From Geobacillus jurassicus NBRC 107829 (GTDB taxonomy: Bacteria; Bacillota; Bacilli; Bacillales; Anoxybacillaceae), in NCBI RefSeq assembly GCF_001544315.1, contig NZ_BCQG01000001.1, positions 62,001 through 126,000 on the forward strand: DNA of 64,000 bases. The letters are read 5' to 3'. Under the pieces are notes generated by a model, which was not told the DNA's origin, ran no database searches, and saw only the letters and a list, made by a program, of their open reading frames with translations. Position 1 is the stretch's first letter. Every line of letters begins with the position of its first letter. The translations under genes were made by a program, and so were the position numbers. This document shows, one piece after another, positions 17,804 through 26,152 of the stretch.

Positions 17804-19173
17804 CCAAGCAACTGTTTCGCTTTCGCAAGCGCCGCGCGCACTTCGGCAAAACCGGTGCCGCCGGCGCTGTTGCGGCGGTTGACCGCCGTGCGCGGGTTCA
17901 AGGCGTCATAAATGTCTTCTTCAAAGAGCGGCGATGCTTCTTTGTACACCTCAAGCGGCAAGTCGGCCAAAAAGACGCCTTGTTTGATGCAATGCAAGAC
18001 GAGCTTGCCGACGATTTCGTGCGCCTCGCGGAATGGGACGCCTTTCGCGGCCAAGTAATCGGCGAGCTCGGTCGCGTTCGAAAAATCTTGTTTCGTCGCC
18101 CGCTCCATCACATCAGCACGAACGTTCATCGTCTCGATCATGCCGGTGAAAATTTTCAACGAACCGACGACCGTCTTCACCGTATCGAACATGCCTTCTT
18201 TATCTTCTTGCATGTCTTTGTTGTAGGCGAGCGGCAATCCTTTCATCACCGTCAAGAGAGCCACTAAGTGGCCATACACCCGGCCGGTTTTGCCGCGGAT
18301 GAGCTCGGCCATGTCCGGGTTTTTCTTTTGCGGCATGATGCTGCTGCCGGTCGCGAACGCATCGTCAAGCTCAATGAACTGGAACTCTTGGCTGGACCAA
18401 AGGATGAGCTCTTCGGCGAGCCGCGATAAGTGCATCATGAGCATCGAGCTGTTGCTCAAAAATTCGATGATGAAGTCGCGGTCGCTCACCGCGTCCAAGC
18501 TGTTTTCGTAAATATCGGCAAAGCCGAGGAGCTCCGCCGTCCGCTTCCGGTCGATCGGAAACGTCGTCCCGGCGAGCGCCCCGGCGCCGAGCGGCGACTT
18601 GTTGATGCGTTTTTGCGATTCAGAAAACCGTTCATAATCGCGCTCGAGCATCCAAAAATACGCCAGCAGATGATGGGCGAACGAAATCGGCTGCGCCCGC
18701 TGCAAATGCGTATACCCCGGCATGATCGTTTCGACATGCTTCTCCGCTTGCTTGATGAGCGCCCGCTGCAGCCCGCGGATGAGGCCGAGAATCTCGGTGA
18801 CGCGCTTATGCAAATACAAATGCATATCGGTCGCCACTTGATCGTTCCGGCTCCGTCCGGTGTGAAGCTTGCCGCCGACCGGGCCGATGTCGTCGATCAA
18901 CATTTTTTCAATGTTTAAATGAATGTCTTCGTACGCAACGGAAAATTCGAGTTCCCCTTGCTTCGCCTTTTCCAACAGGCGGATCAGTCCGCCTTTGATC
19001 TTCTCGACGTCTTCCGCCGGCAAAATGCCGCACTCGCCGAGCATCGTCACATGGGCGAGGCTGCCTTCGATGTCTTCTTCCACGAGCTCTTGGTCGAACG
19101 GGATCGACGCGCCAAACTCATCGACCCATTCTTCCGCTGTTTTCGTAAACCGTCCGCCCCAAAGCTTTTTCAC
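17794..19173 (-). CDS. argH: Argininosuccinate lyase
   Basis: Cleaves argininosuccinate to arginine and fumarate, the last step of arginine synthesis. The 459-residue protein starts KLWGGRFTK, has the HTGRSRNDQ motif near residue 106, [13 protein letters not shown] near 156 and the fumarase/ASL signature [15 protein letters not shown] near 277. It is 61 bases downstream of argG in a two-gene operon ending in a terminator that overlaps its stop codon. Expression should follow the ArgR-type sites upstream of argG. Confidence 0.98.
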   Translation of the reverse strand: MKKLWGGRFTKTAEEWVDEFGASIPFDQELVEEDIEGSLAHVTMLGECGILPAEDVEKIKGGLIRLLEKAKQGELEFSVAYEDIHLNIEKMLIDDIGPVGGKLHTGRSRNDQVATDMHLYLHKRVTEILGLIRGLQRALIKQAEKHVETIMPGYTHLQRAQPISFAHHLLAYFWMLERDYERFSESQKRINKSPLGAGALAGTTFPIDRKRTAELLGFADIYENSLDAVSDRDFIIEFLSNSSMLMMHLSRLAEELILWSSQEFQFIELDDAFATGSSIMPQKKNPDMAELIRGKTGRVYGHLVALLTVMKGLPLAYNKDMQEDKEGMFDTVKTVVGSLKIFTGMIETMNVRADVMERATKQDFSNATELADYLAAKGVPFREAHEIVGKLVLHCIKQGVFLADLPLEVYKEASPLFEEDIYDALNPRTAVNRRNSAGGTGFAEVRAALAKAKQLLGTP

Positions 19174-19234
19174 GAATCTCGCCGCAGAGGAATGCGACTT
19201 CCTCCTTTCCCTTTATGAAGTGTCATTCCTTGAT

Positions 19235-20455
19235 TCATTGTCCAGTCGGCACCGACGCCTTGTTTTGCTTGTTCACGATGCTGTGCACTTTCGTCGGCAA
19301 GCCGTACAGCGAGATGAACCCGACGGCCGCTTGATGGTCAAACTCGTCTTCCGAAGTGTACGTCGCCAATTTTTCATCATAGAGCGAGAACGGCGATTTG
19401 CGCCCTTCGACGATCGCATGGCCTTTAAACAGCTTCACACGCACGACGCCGGTGACGTGTTTTTGCGTTTCTTTCAAAAACGCGACAAGCGCGTCTTTGA
19501 GCGGCGAGAACCAAAGGCCGTTGTAAATGACCTCGGCGATTTTTTGCTCGATCAGCGGTTTAAAATGGGCGACTTCTCTCACCAATGTCAAGTCTTCAAG
19601 TTCTTTATGCGCTTTAATGAGCGTGATGGCGCCTGGGCATTCGTACACTTCGCGCGACTTGATGCCGACGAGGCGGTTTTCGACATGGTCGATGCGCCCG
19701 ACGCCGTGCTTGCCGGCCAACGCGTTCAGCTCCAAAATGAGTTGCGCGAGCGGATACGCCTTTCCGTTTAACGTCACCGGCACGCCTTGTTCAAAGCCGA
19801 TTTCGATCACATCCGGCACGTCCGGAGCGTTCTCGAGCGAAGCGGTCAGCTCATACGCCTCTTCCGGCGGCGCGGCCCACGGATCTTCCAAAATGCCGCA
19901 TTCGTTGCTTCGGCCCCACAAGTTTTGGTCGATCGAAAACGGGCTGTCAAGGTCAACCGGAATCGGAATGCCGTGCTTTTTCGCGTATTCGATTTCTTCC
20001 TCACGCGACCAGCTCCACTCGCGCACCGGGGCGATCACTTCCAAATCCGGATTGAGCGCTTTGATCGACACTTCAAAGCGCACTTGGTCGTTCCCTTTCC
20101 CCGTGCAGCCGTGGGCAACGGCGACCGCGCCTTCGAGCTCGGCGATTTCAACGAGTTTTTTCGCGATGAGCGGACGCGACAGCGCCGAGACAAGCGGATA
20201 TTTCCCTTCATACAGCGCATTCGCCTGCAAGGCGATGAGCGCATACTCGTTCGCAAACTCGTCTTTGACGTCGATCACGTACGATTTGATCGCGCCGACT
20301 TTGAGCGCTTTTTCTTTTACAAAGTCAAGGTCTTTCCCTTCGCCAAGGTCCAAGCAGCACGCGATCACATCATAACCGCGCTCTTGGAGCCATTTGATCG
20401 CCACCGATGTATCTAAACCGCCGGAATAGGCCAACACCAATTTTGGATTTGCCAT
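19235..20455 (-). CDS. argG: Argininosuccinate synthase
   Basis: Condenses citrulline and aspartate with ATP to argininosuccinate. The 406-residue protein has the P-loop-like motif [16 protein letters not shown] at residues 8-23, [15 protein letters not shown] near 115 and the family block [21 protein letters not shown] near 175-195. It is the first gene of argGH. Two ARG-box-like sequences flank its promoter. Confidence 0.98.
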   Translation of the reverse strand: MANPKLVLAYSGGLDTSVAIKWLQERGYDVIACCLDLGEGKDLDFVKEKALKVGAIKSYVIDVKDEFANEYALIALQANALYEGKYPLVSALSRPLIAKKLVEIAELEGAVAVAHGCTGKGNDQVRFEVSIKALNPDLEVIAPVREWSWSREEEIEYAKKHGIPIPVDLDSPFSIDQNLWGRSNECGILEDPWAAPPEEAYELTASLENAPDVPDVIEIGFEQGVPVTLNGKAYPLAQLILELNALAGKHGVGRIDHVENRLVGIKSREVYECPGAITLIKAHKELEDLTLVREVAHFKPLIEQKIAEVIYNGLWFSPLKDALVAFLKETQKHVTGVVRVKLFKGHAIVEGRKSPFSLYDEKLATYTSEDEFDHQAAVGFISLYGLPTKVHSIVNKQNKASVPTGQ

Positions 20456-20492
20456 GGTCGTTCTCCTCTCCTGTCACATAAATATACTTTAA

Positions 20493-20510
20493 TATAAATA
20501 AATATTCATC
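20493..20510 (-). promoter_or_regulatory. ARG box (downstream copy)
   Basis: GATGAATATTTATTTATA on the minus strand resembles the Bacillus ArgR/AhrC box (CATGAATAAAAATKCAAK). It would lie just downstream of the transcription start predicted from the argG promoter. Confidence 0.6.
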
Positions 20511-20523
20511 GTGATACATTATC

Positions 20524-20552
20524 ACTTTATCAGCTTTCGGATGATTTTTCAA
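20524..20552 (-). promoter_or_regulatory. argG promoter
   Basis: TTGAAA and TAAAGT separated by 17 bases on the minus strand, about 70 bases before the argG start. The -35 lies within the upstream ARG box, so ArgR binding would block polymerase. Confidence 0.6.
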
Positions 20553-20564
20553 TATGTATTCATG
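20547..20564 (-). promoter_or_regulatory. ARG box (upstream copy)
   Basis: CATGAATACATATTGAAA matches most of the Bacillus ARG box consensus CATGAATAAAAATKCAAK and overlaps the -35 of argG. With the copy at 20493-20510 it brackets the start site, a layout known for AhrC repression loops. Confidence 0.7.
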
Positions 20565-20640
20565 AAAAAGCATAAAAATTCCACCATGCCCTGCGGGGAC
20601 ATTTAGTATAATATGAAGAAGAAAAGGGGGCCAATTGAGG

Positions 20641-20985
20641 ATGAACGGCATCTTCATCGAAGACAAACGGCTCGGCATCCGCCTGCCGCATCTGGACAAG
20701 CCTTGGGAGGACTACAGCCCGAACGAACAAGAGGCGATTTTGCTTGAATGGGAAGCGATCCGCGGCTTGATCCCCGACCGCATCGCCGCGCTGGAGCGGG
20801 AAATCAACGAAAAACAAGACGCGCTCGGACAAGAAGCGGATTTCGCACGTTCGTGCCAGCTCAACGCTGACATCGCCGAGCTCGCTTCGATCGTCAACGA
20901 TTTATGGATTTGGTATCGCGCTGCTCCATCCGTTTCATCGCTGGCAGAGAAAAAAAGCGGGTCGAAAACCAATGACACCCCATAA
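20641..20985 (+). CDS. Hypothetical protein (114 aa)
   Basis: Soluble, charged protein starting MNGIFIEDKRLGIRLPHL; mostly helical, with a likely coiled-coil/helical hairpin at about residues 25-90 (IAALEREINEKQDALGQE). No recognised domain. AGGGGG lies ten bases before the ATG, and an in-frame TTG two codons upstream is an alternative start. A TATAAT is present at 20607-20612 without a good -35. It diverges from argG. Coding composition looks genuine. Confidence 0.7.
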   Translation: MNGIFIEDKRLGIRLPHLDKPWEDYSPNEQEAILLEWEAIRGLIPDRIAALEREINEKQDALGQEADFARSCQLNADIAELASIVNDLWIWYRAAPSVSSLAEKKSGSKTNDTP

Positions 20986-21423
20986 TAAATGAGCGCCGAT
21001 GCCGCTTATCCCCTTTTTGAAGACGGCAGACAAACCGCTTTTCACATGCGGCCGCAACGATTTTGACCAGAAGATCGGGGGGAATGGATTGATGCGGCGG
21101 ATTCCGCCGCGATGACGAAGGATACGCTGGCGCAAACGAAAACTTTCTTGGGATTGATGAAAGATAAAGAGGAGCGCTCAAGCTGGGGAGCTCCTCTTCA
21201 GTGTTTTCATCCCCCTCGCACGAAGAGCCTATAAGGCGGGTGATTTAACGGGAAATACTGCTCTCCAACAATGTTTCTCAAATTGAGAAACTTTGCAACA
21301 CCATAACTTTATTCCTAGCGATTTTTCGCAAATCGGGCGAATCTGTTGTTTTTCACCAGCCTTCTATAGCAGGGTGTGTGATCCGGCTCTTTTCGGAACT
21401 TGGAATCGCCCGTCATCATCCTT
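20986..21423. other. Gene-poor stretch with a hairpin
   Basis: No credible gene. One plus-strand frame at about 21076-21230 (containing TLAQTKTFLGLMKDKEER) looks coding-like but has no start signal and may be a remnant. A hairpin at 21167-21198 pairs AAGAGGAGC with GCTCCTCTT. The remaining bases show nothing I can assign. Confidence 0.5.
21167..21198 (+). terminator. Possible terminator hairpin
   Basis: Perfect 9-bp stem (21167-21175 with 21190-21198) with a 14-base loop; only CAGTGTTTTC follows, so the T run is weak. Could terminate the 114-aa gene. Confidence 0.4.
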
Positions 21424-21543
21424 TTATCCGCCTAGACGAAATGTATGTCCCCCACTGGAGTAAAAGGAATATATTCCCAAAAATAACAATATAAAAAATA
21501 ACACAATGACAGAAATGAAAATCATTATCCGTTTTCTCTTCAA
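21424..21543 (-). CDS. Small membrane peptide (39 aa), TTG start
   Basis: A TTG at 21543 preceded by AGGGGGGAACGAT opens a 39-codon frame: basic N-terminus (KRKR), one strongly hydrophobic helix (IMIFISVIVLFFILLFLGIY) and a short tail YSSGGHTFRLGG before TAA. An internal ATG six codons later is an alternative start. It follows a remnant frame on the same strand by 32 bases, and transposase relics lie further upstream. Function unknown; it could be a leader, toxin-like peptide or the residue of a longer protein. Confidence 0.5.
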   Translation of the reverse strand: MKRKRIMIFISVIVLFFILLFLGIYSFYSSGGHTFRLGG

Positions 21544-21575
21544 ATCGTTCCCCCCTAGAGCGTTATTCTCATTAT

Positions 21576-21680
21576 TTAATTTGTTCTAGTGTAAAAATAT
21601 CCATCCTCTACACCGTTTTGATTTCCTACAACGCCAATATATACATTTCCCAACTGGACAATTCCAATGATTTGGTATTG
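21576..21680 (-). pseudogene. Probable 3' remnant of an unknown gene
   Basis: The frame reads QYQIIGIVQLGNVYIGVV and ends DGYFYTRTN before TAA, with natural protein-like composition, but it is closed upstream by TGA and has no start. In another frame a TTG after GGAGG opens a 32-codon cysteine-rich peptide (CPVGKC...). A frameshifted or truncated gene is the simplest reading. It precedes the 39-aa membrane peptide. Confidence 0.4.
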
Positions 21681-21778
21681 TCAAAAGTTAATCCTCCACA
21701 CTCGCGGTTTTCCCTTGAGTTTCAACGGTTGGAAGAAAACAGCTAGCCACCCCCGTTGGTTTCGGCCATCATTGAGGT

Positions 21779-22068
21779 AACGACACCACCCATGGCGTCT
21801 CGATCTCCCATCAAACGGTGCTCAACTATGCCAACAGCGTCGCTCTCTTGGTCAAGCCCTTGATCGACCGGTTGTACGAGCTGTCCGGCTCGTTCTGCGG
21901 AGACGAGACGTATATTCGCGTCAAAGGGCGATGGCATGACTTGTTCTTTCTGTTTGACGCCGTGAAAAAGGTCGTGCTGTTCGATCGCATCCCATCCTAC
22001 CGGGACACTCTCTCGGCCATCGATGATGTGTTGCGAAAGCTGTCGTCCCACCCATTGTCGATATTTAT
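21779..22068 (+). pseudogene. IS6-type DDE transposase fragment
   Basis: The frame reads THGVSISHQTVLNYANSV, then the first catalytic aspartate in CGDETYIRVKGRWHD and FDAVKKVVL. These match the middle of IS6-like DDE transposases found in Geobacillus. The HTH N-terminus and the second aspartate and glutamate are missing. Similarity stops abruptly at about 22068, where a 13-bp inverted repeat begins. Confidence 0.8.
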
Positions 22069-22126
22069 CATTAACTACTTGATGAAGATATCATTGATTC
22101 CGTCCTTTTTCACCAAGTAGTTAATG
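22069..22126. repeat. 13-bp inverted repeat pair
   Basis: CATTAACTACTTG (22069-22081) is repeated perfectly inverted at 22114-22126, separated by 32 bases. It abuts the point where the IS6-type fragment ends. Confidence 0.75.
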
Positions 22127-22239
22127 CGAAAACTGAAAAACTTCTTTTCTGCATTTAGCATAGACCGAAATTCTAATATTTTTCTAATGTTATTGGTATA
22201 TATTTTTTATACCCATGGTGCTAGATAAACTCAAACAAG

Positions 22240-23489
22240 CATAAAAATAGCCCTTGCTGGCGGATCTCCTGTAGAATGAAAGTGCTACCTACCATTCGAA
22301 AGGAGAGATCCCCTTGCAAGAGCACTTTCATTTTACTACAGATCAAGCCAAACTGCAAAAGCAATATGCCGCTATTTTCTTGTTTGTCTCTGCTCAACTG
22401 TCGTTGATTCAGGCGCATCTTCATCGTCGCAACCGCCACTTGGTCAAGCAAGAAGATGATGTGGTCATGGCTATTCATATTTTAGGAAAGCTGCTTGGTT
22501 TTTCTTCCGAACGGGCCTGGCATCGCTTTGTCACCGGCAATTTGTTCACCGACGGCCAGTTTCTCCAACGTTCCCGGTACAACCGCCGCTGCCGCGCGCT
22601 TGGCTTCGCGTTGAAATGGATCCGCCGTCGTGAGCGGACATGGTCAACACCATGCCTATGCCGTCGTCGACAGTATGCCGCTTCCGTTGTGCCCTCCCGG
22701 GAGAATGGAGCGCGTCAAACGATTCCGTGGGATCGCGGATATGGGCTATTGCGCTTCCAAAAAACAATGGTACGACGTCATGAAACGCTTATTGGCCCTG
22801 ATCGTTTCCAAGTGCAACCGCCAAACCCGCCGTTCCCTTCGGTTTCCCACACCGCTTCGGGTGGTGGATTCGACCACGGGGTCACGGTCGGGAAAAACCG
22901 CCTCCCATGGGCTCCGTATCACGGCGAACGCGCCGGAGTGAAGCTGCACGTCGCTTATTCGCCGGAATCCTCATCACCGGCAGACGTGGTGGAAACGATC
23001 GGGCTGCGTCACGATGTCCCTGTGGGAGAACAACTGACGAACCTCCAACAGGTGCTGGTGGAAGACCGAGCGTATTTCAAAATCGAACGCATCGACCGAT
23101 TTGCCGAGCAGCATCAGTTGTTTGTCATCCGGATGAAAGACAACCGTCGAGATTCATCAGAAAAAAGCTTGAAACGCCTTCCATGTGCATCATCATCGGT
23201 TCAAGCCGATTTCACGCGCCAGCTGGGAACGAAACAATGCCGCTCCACCAAGCGTCACCGGGTGGTGATCTTTCGAGATGCGAACGGCCACGACATTCGC
23301 GTCGTGACGAACATCTTGAATGCGTCCACTGAAACGATCGCTGACATCTATCAAGAACGTTGGACTGTCGAAGTGTTTTTCCGTTGGGTAAAACAATATC
23401 TCAATGTCCCGACCTTGTTTGGCACCACCGAAAACTCGGTATACCATCAATTTGTTTCGGCGTTCATGGCGTATGTGTTGTTGAATTAA
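22240..23489 (+). mobile_element. Chimeric relic: IS982-family 5' part joined to IS4-family 3' part
   Basis: The 5' half is an IS982-type transposase: a TTG start at 22314 after AAAGGAGAG, then HFHFTTDQAKLQKQYAAIF and, after a +1 frameshift near 22628, HGQHHAYAVVDSMPLPLC and DMGYCASKKQWY. From about 22780 the sequence becomes an IS4-type transposase (IS5377-like): CNRQTRRSLRFPTPLRVVDSTT, a 2-base insertion near 22880, then GERAGVKLHVAYSPE, VLVEDRAYF and the complete Y-2-R-3-E-6-K motif YQERWTVEVFFRWVK. It ends at a premature TAA after AYVLLN. It also has compensating indels near 23150-23175. Non-functional. Confidence 0.85.
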
Positions 23490-23595
23490 GCATCGGAATC
23501 AAAAATCCTTTCGATTTTTATCGAGAGGGTGCGAAATGTCAGTTGTTGTATTCAAACAGATTCACTTGCTATGACACTGTTCTTTAACAATGTAT

Positions 23596-23624
23596 TGAAT
23601 TTTACTTCTATTTCAATTATTATT
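23596..23624 (+). promoter_or_regulatory. Candidate promoter of the acyl-CoA synthetase gene
   Basis: TTGAAT and TATTAT separated by 17 bases, 37 bases before the start codon and downstream of the IS relic. Confidence 0.6.
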
Positions 23625-23660
23625 AATTTGACTCCTTTTCACACAACGGAGGGATCAGAC

Positions 23661-25319
23661 ATGACTAACAATCCATCACCTGTCTCAATCATCCAATCGT
23701 TTTCCTGGGATCAGGCATTCGCTCACTACGACGGGGATCCGCGCGGCCGATTCAACGCCGCCCATGAAGCATGCGACCGGTATGCCGAGGATCCGAACCG
23801 CATTGCGCTGTTTTATGAAAACGCTTTAGGAGAGCAAAAAACGATCACCTATCGGCAGTTGCGCGATTGGTCCAACCAAATGGCGAACGTGTTCCGCCGG
23901 CTCGGCGTGAAAAAAGGGGATCGCGTCTGCGCGCTCATGCCAAAAAACCCGGCCCTTGTCGTCTACATTTTGGCGGCTTGGAAAGTCGGCGCTGTGTATG
24001 TGCCGCTCTTTACCGCGTTTGGCCCGCAGGCGATCGAATATCGCATCAACCATTCCGAGGCGAAAGTCCTCTTGACGAACAACGAACAGCGCGCCAAACT
24101 GCCGCCGCGGGAGAACATGCCGACATTGGAACACATTTTTGTCATTGACGGATCATCGGATGGTCAAGACCACCCATTTTGGGAAACGCTTTCAAAAGCG
24201 CCGACTGAGCACTCGATCGAGGAAACGACGGTCGACGATCTGCTCGCGATTCAGTACACGTCCGGGTCGACCGGGATGCCAAAAGGCGCCATGTGGCCGC
24301 ACAACGTGCTCATCAACATTTATCCGTATATGCGCTATGCGATTGGCCTGCGCGATGACGATATCTTTTTCGGCGGAGCGGATCCGGGTTGGGCGTACGG
24401 ACTCATCTTTTGCACCTTTGCGCCGATGGCCTTTGGGGTGCCGATCGTCTTTTACGAAGGGCCGTTCAAACCGGAAACGTGCTATTCCTTGATGGAAAAG
24501 TACGGCGTCACCAACTTTGCTTACGCCCCGACCGCGTACCGGGCGATGGCGGCGGCCGGCGCGGACATCATCCGCCGCTATCAACTGAACGTGCGCGCCA
24601 TGAGCTCGGCCGGCGAGCCGCTCAATCCAGAAGTCATCCGCTTTTTCCAAGAGCACTTGGGCGTCACGATCCATGACCATTATGGGTTGTCGGAAACGTT
24701 GATGCTGATCGGGAACTTCAACGCCGCCGAGATGGACATCCGGCCGGGTTCGATGGGATGGCCGCTGCCGGGCTTTGACGTCGCCCTGCTCGGCGAGGAC
24801 GGGACTCCGGTCGCCGACGGCGAAGTGGGACAAATTGCCTTTAACACCGATTCGATCCCGAACGTCTTTAAAGGGTATTGGAAAGATCCCGAAAAAACAG
24901 CCGAGCGGCTCGTCGGCAAGTGGTTTTTGACCGGCGACTTGGCGACAAAAGACGAAGACGGGTATTTCTGGTTCCAAGGGCGGGCGGACGACATCATCTC
25001 GAGCGCCGGCTACCGCATCGGGCCTTTCGAAATCGAAAGCTGCCTCCTTGAGCATCCGGCCGTCGTCGAAGCAGCCGCCGTCGGGAAGCCGGATCCCGTC
25101 AAAGGAGAAATCGTCAAAGCGTTTGTCGTGCTCGCAGAAGGCTTTGCGCCGTCGGACGAGCTGGCCGAAGAGCTGTCCTTGTTCGTCAAAACGCGCTTAT
25201 CGAAGCATGAATACCCGCGCGAAGTCGAATTTGTCGCTGAGTTGCCGAAAACGCCGAGCGGAAAAATCCAGCGGTTCATCCTTCGCAATCAAGAAAGGGA
25301 AAAGCAGATCAAGGCCTAA
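23661..25319 (+). CDS. AMP-forming acyl-CoA synthetase (acetyl/medium-chain type)
   Basis: Activates a carboxylic acid with ATP and CoA through an acyl-adenylate. The 552-residue protein has the P-loop-like motif YTSGSTGMPKGAMW near residue 198, the adenylate-binding DHYGLSET near 340, the hinge FLTGDLATKDEDGYFWFQGR near 425 and the catalytic lysine in PKTPSGKIQR near the C-terminus. The order is that of acetyl-CoA synthetase and medium-chain acyl-CoA synthetases; chain specificity cannot be read from sequence. The ATG at 23661 follows CGGAGGG. The longer frame upstream lies in promoter sequence beside the IS relic. Confidence 0.9.
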   Translation: MTNNPSPVSIIQSFSWDQAFAHYDGDPRGRFNAAHEACDRYAEDPNRIALFYENALGEQKTITYRQLRDWSNQMANVFRRLGVKKGDRVCALMPKNPALVVYILAAWKVGAVYVPLFTAFGPQAIEYRINHSEAKVLLTNNEQRAKLPPRENMPTLEHIFVIDGSSDGQDHPFWETLSKAPTEHSIEETTVDDLLAIQYTSGSTGMPKGAMWPHNVLINIYPYMRYAIGLRDDDIFFGGADPGWAYGLIFCTFAPMAFGVPIVFYEGPFKPETCYSLMEKYGVTNFAYAPTAYRAMAAAGADIIRRYQLNVRAMSSAGEPLNPEVIRFFQEHLGVTIHDHYGLSETLMLIGNFNAAEMDIRPGSMGWPLPGFDVALLGEDGTPVADGEVGQIAFNTDSIPNVFKGYWKDPEKTAERLVGKWFLTGDLATKDEDGYFWFQGRADDIISSAGYRIGPFEIESCLLEHPAVVEAAAVGKPDPVKGEIVKAFVVLAEGFAPSDELAEELSLFVKTRLSKHEYPREVEFVAELPKTPSGKIQRFILRNQEREKQIKA

Positions 25320-25325
25320 CCGACA

Positions 25326-25357
25326 AAGAGGATGCCCCGGCAACGGAGCATCCTCTT
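25326..25357. terminator. Terminator between acyl-CoA synthetase and moaB
   Basis: Stem AAGAGGATGC (25326-25335) with GCATCCTCTT (25348-25357), 12-base loop, placed between convergent genes; T run is weak. Confidence 0.65.
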
Positions 25358-25416
25358 AGCCGTTATTTCTCATCTTTTCCGATGCCCAACATCTCCTTTA
25401 GCCGGGGCAGCTTCCG

Positions 25417-25935
25417 CTACTTCTTCCCATCTTTCCGCACTTCCCTCACCACATGCCCCAATTCCGGCAAAATGAGCTTCGTCATCGCCAGCCGCACGGC
25501 GCCGGTGGAGCCGGGGGTGCAAAAGATGGCGGTATCCATCGCCACGCCGGCGATGGCGCGCGACAGCATGGCGGCCGGGCCGATGTCTTCGGTGTAGCTT
25601 AGGAAGCGGAACAGCTCGCCAAAGCCGACGAGTTCTTTCTCAAGCAGCGCTTTCACCGTTTCGATCGTCACGTCGCGCTTGGCGATGCCGGTGCCGCCGT
25701 TTGTGAGCACCGCATCGACATCGGCGTGGCGGCAGCCGGCAAGCACCGCCTCGCGAATAGCGTCCTCTTCGTCTTTGACAATCTCATAGTCGACCACCTC
25801 ATGCCCGGCCTCGGTGAGCAGCTCGATCATCAGCCGGCCGCTCCAGTCGGTTTCCTCGGTTCTTGTGTCGCTGATGGTGATGACTTTGCAGCGGACGGTT
25901 TTGGGAGCTTCTTGTTTATGCGCAAATGTGCTCAT
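25417..25935 (-). CDS. moaB: Molybdenum cofactor biosynthesis protein MoaB
   Basis: MoaB/MogA-fold protein that acts on molybdopterin in molybdenum cofactor synthesis (molybdopterin adenylylation). The 172-residue product has the conserved VITISDTRTEETDWSG, LTNGGTGIAKRD and FCTPGSTGAVRLAM blocks. The ATG at 25935 follows GGAGAG; the frame extends 14 codons upstream into the divergent promoter region. It is divergent from the LuxR-type regulator and not linked to other molybdenum cofactor genes here. Confidence 0.95.
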   Translation of the reverse strand: MSTFAHKQEAPKTVRCKVITISDTRTEETDWSGRLMIELLTEAGHEVVDYEIVKDEEDAIREAVLAGCRHADVDAVLTNGGTGIAKRDVTIETVKALLEKELVGFGELFRFLSYTEDIGPAAMLSRAIAGVAMDTAIFCTPGSTGAVRLAMTKLILPELGHVVREVRKDGKK

Positions 25936-26002
25936 CGATTCGTGCTCTCCTCTCCTCATTCTGTTTCTATCGTACAATGACGAAATGTTCTTCGCAAACC
26001 AT

Positions 26003-26032
26003 TTGTCGAGTAATAGACAGAATTGTTATAAT
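26003..26032 (+). promoter_or_regulatory. Candidate promoter of the GAF-LuxR regulator
   Basis: TTGTCG and a perfect TATAAT separated by 18 bases; about 120 bases before the start codon, leaving a leader of roughly 110 bases. Confidence 0.6.
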
Positions 26033-26152
26033 ATTAACACATATATTTAAAAAACCGCCTGTTCTTTCGCCTTTCTAGCCATGTTCAATGGACTCCCTAT
26101 CCATGTACGACAAAGAGAAAGCAAAGGCAGTGGAAAAAGGAGGGAAAAGCGA

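Noticed and set aside
20989-21066. 25-codon frame starting with ATG after the 114-aa gene
   Set aside because: No ribosome-binding site and no coding character beyond chance.
24192-25055. 287-codon minus-strand frame inside the acyl-CoA synthetase gene
   Set aside because: Shadow frame; the opposite strand encodes a complete enzyme with all motifs.
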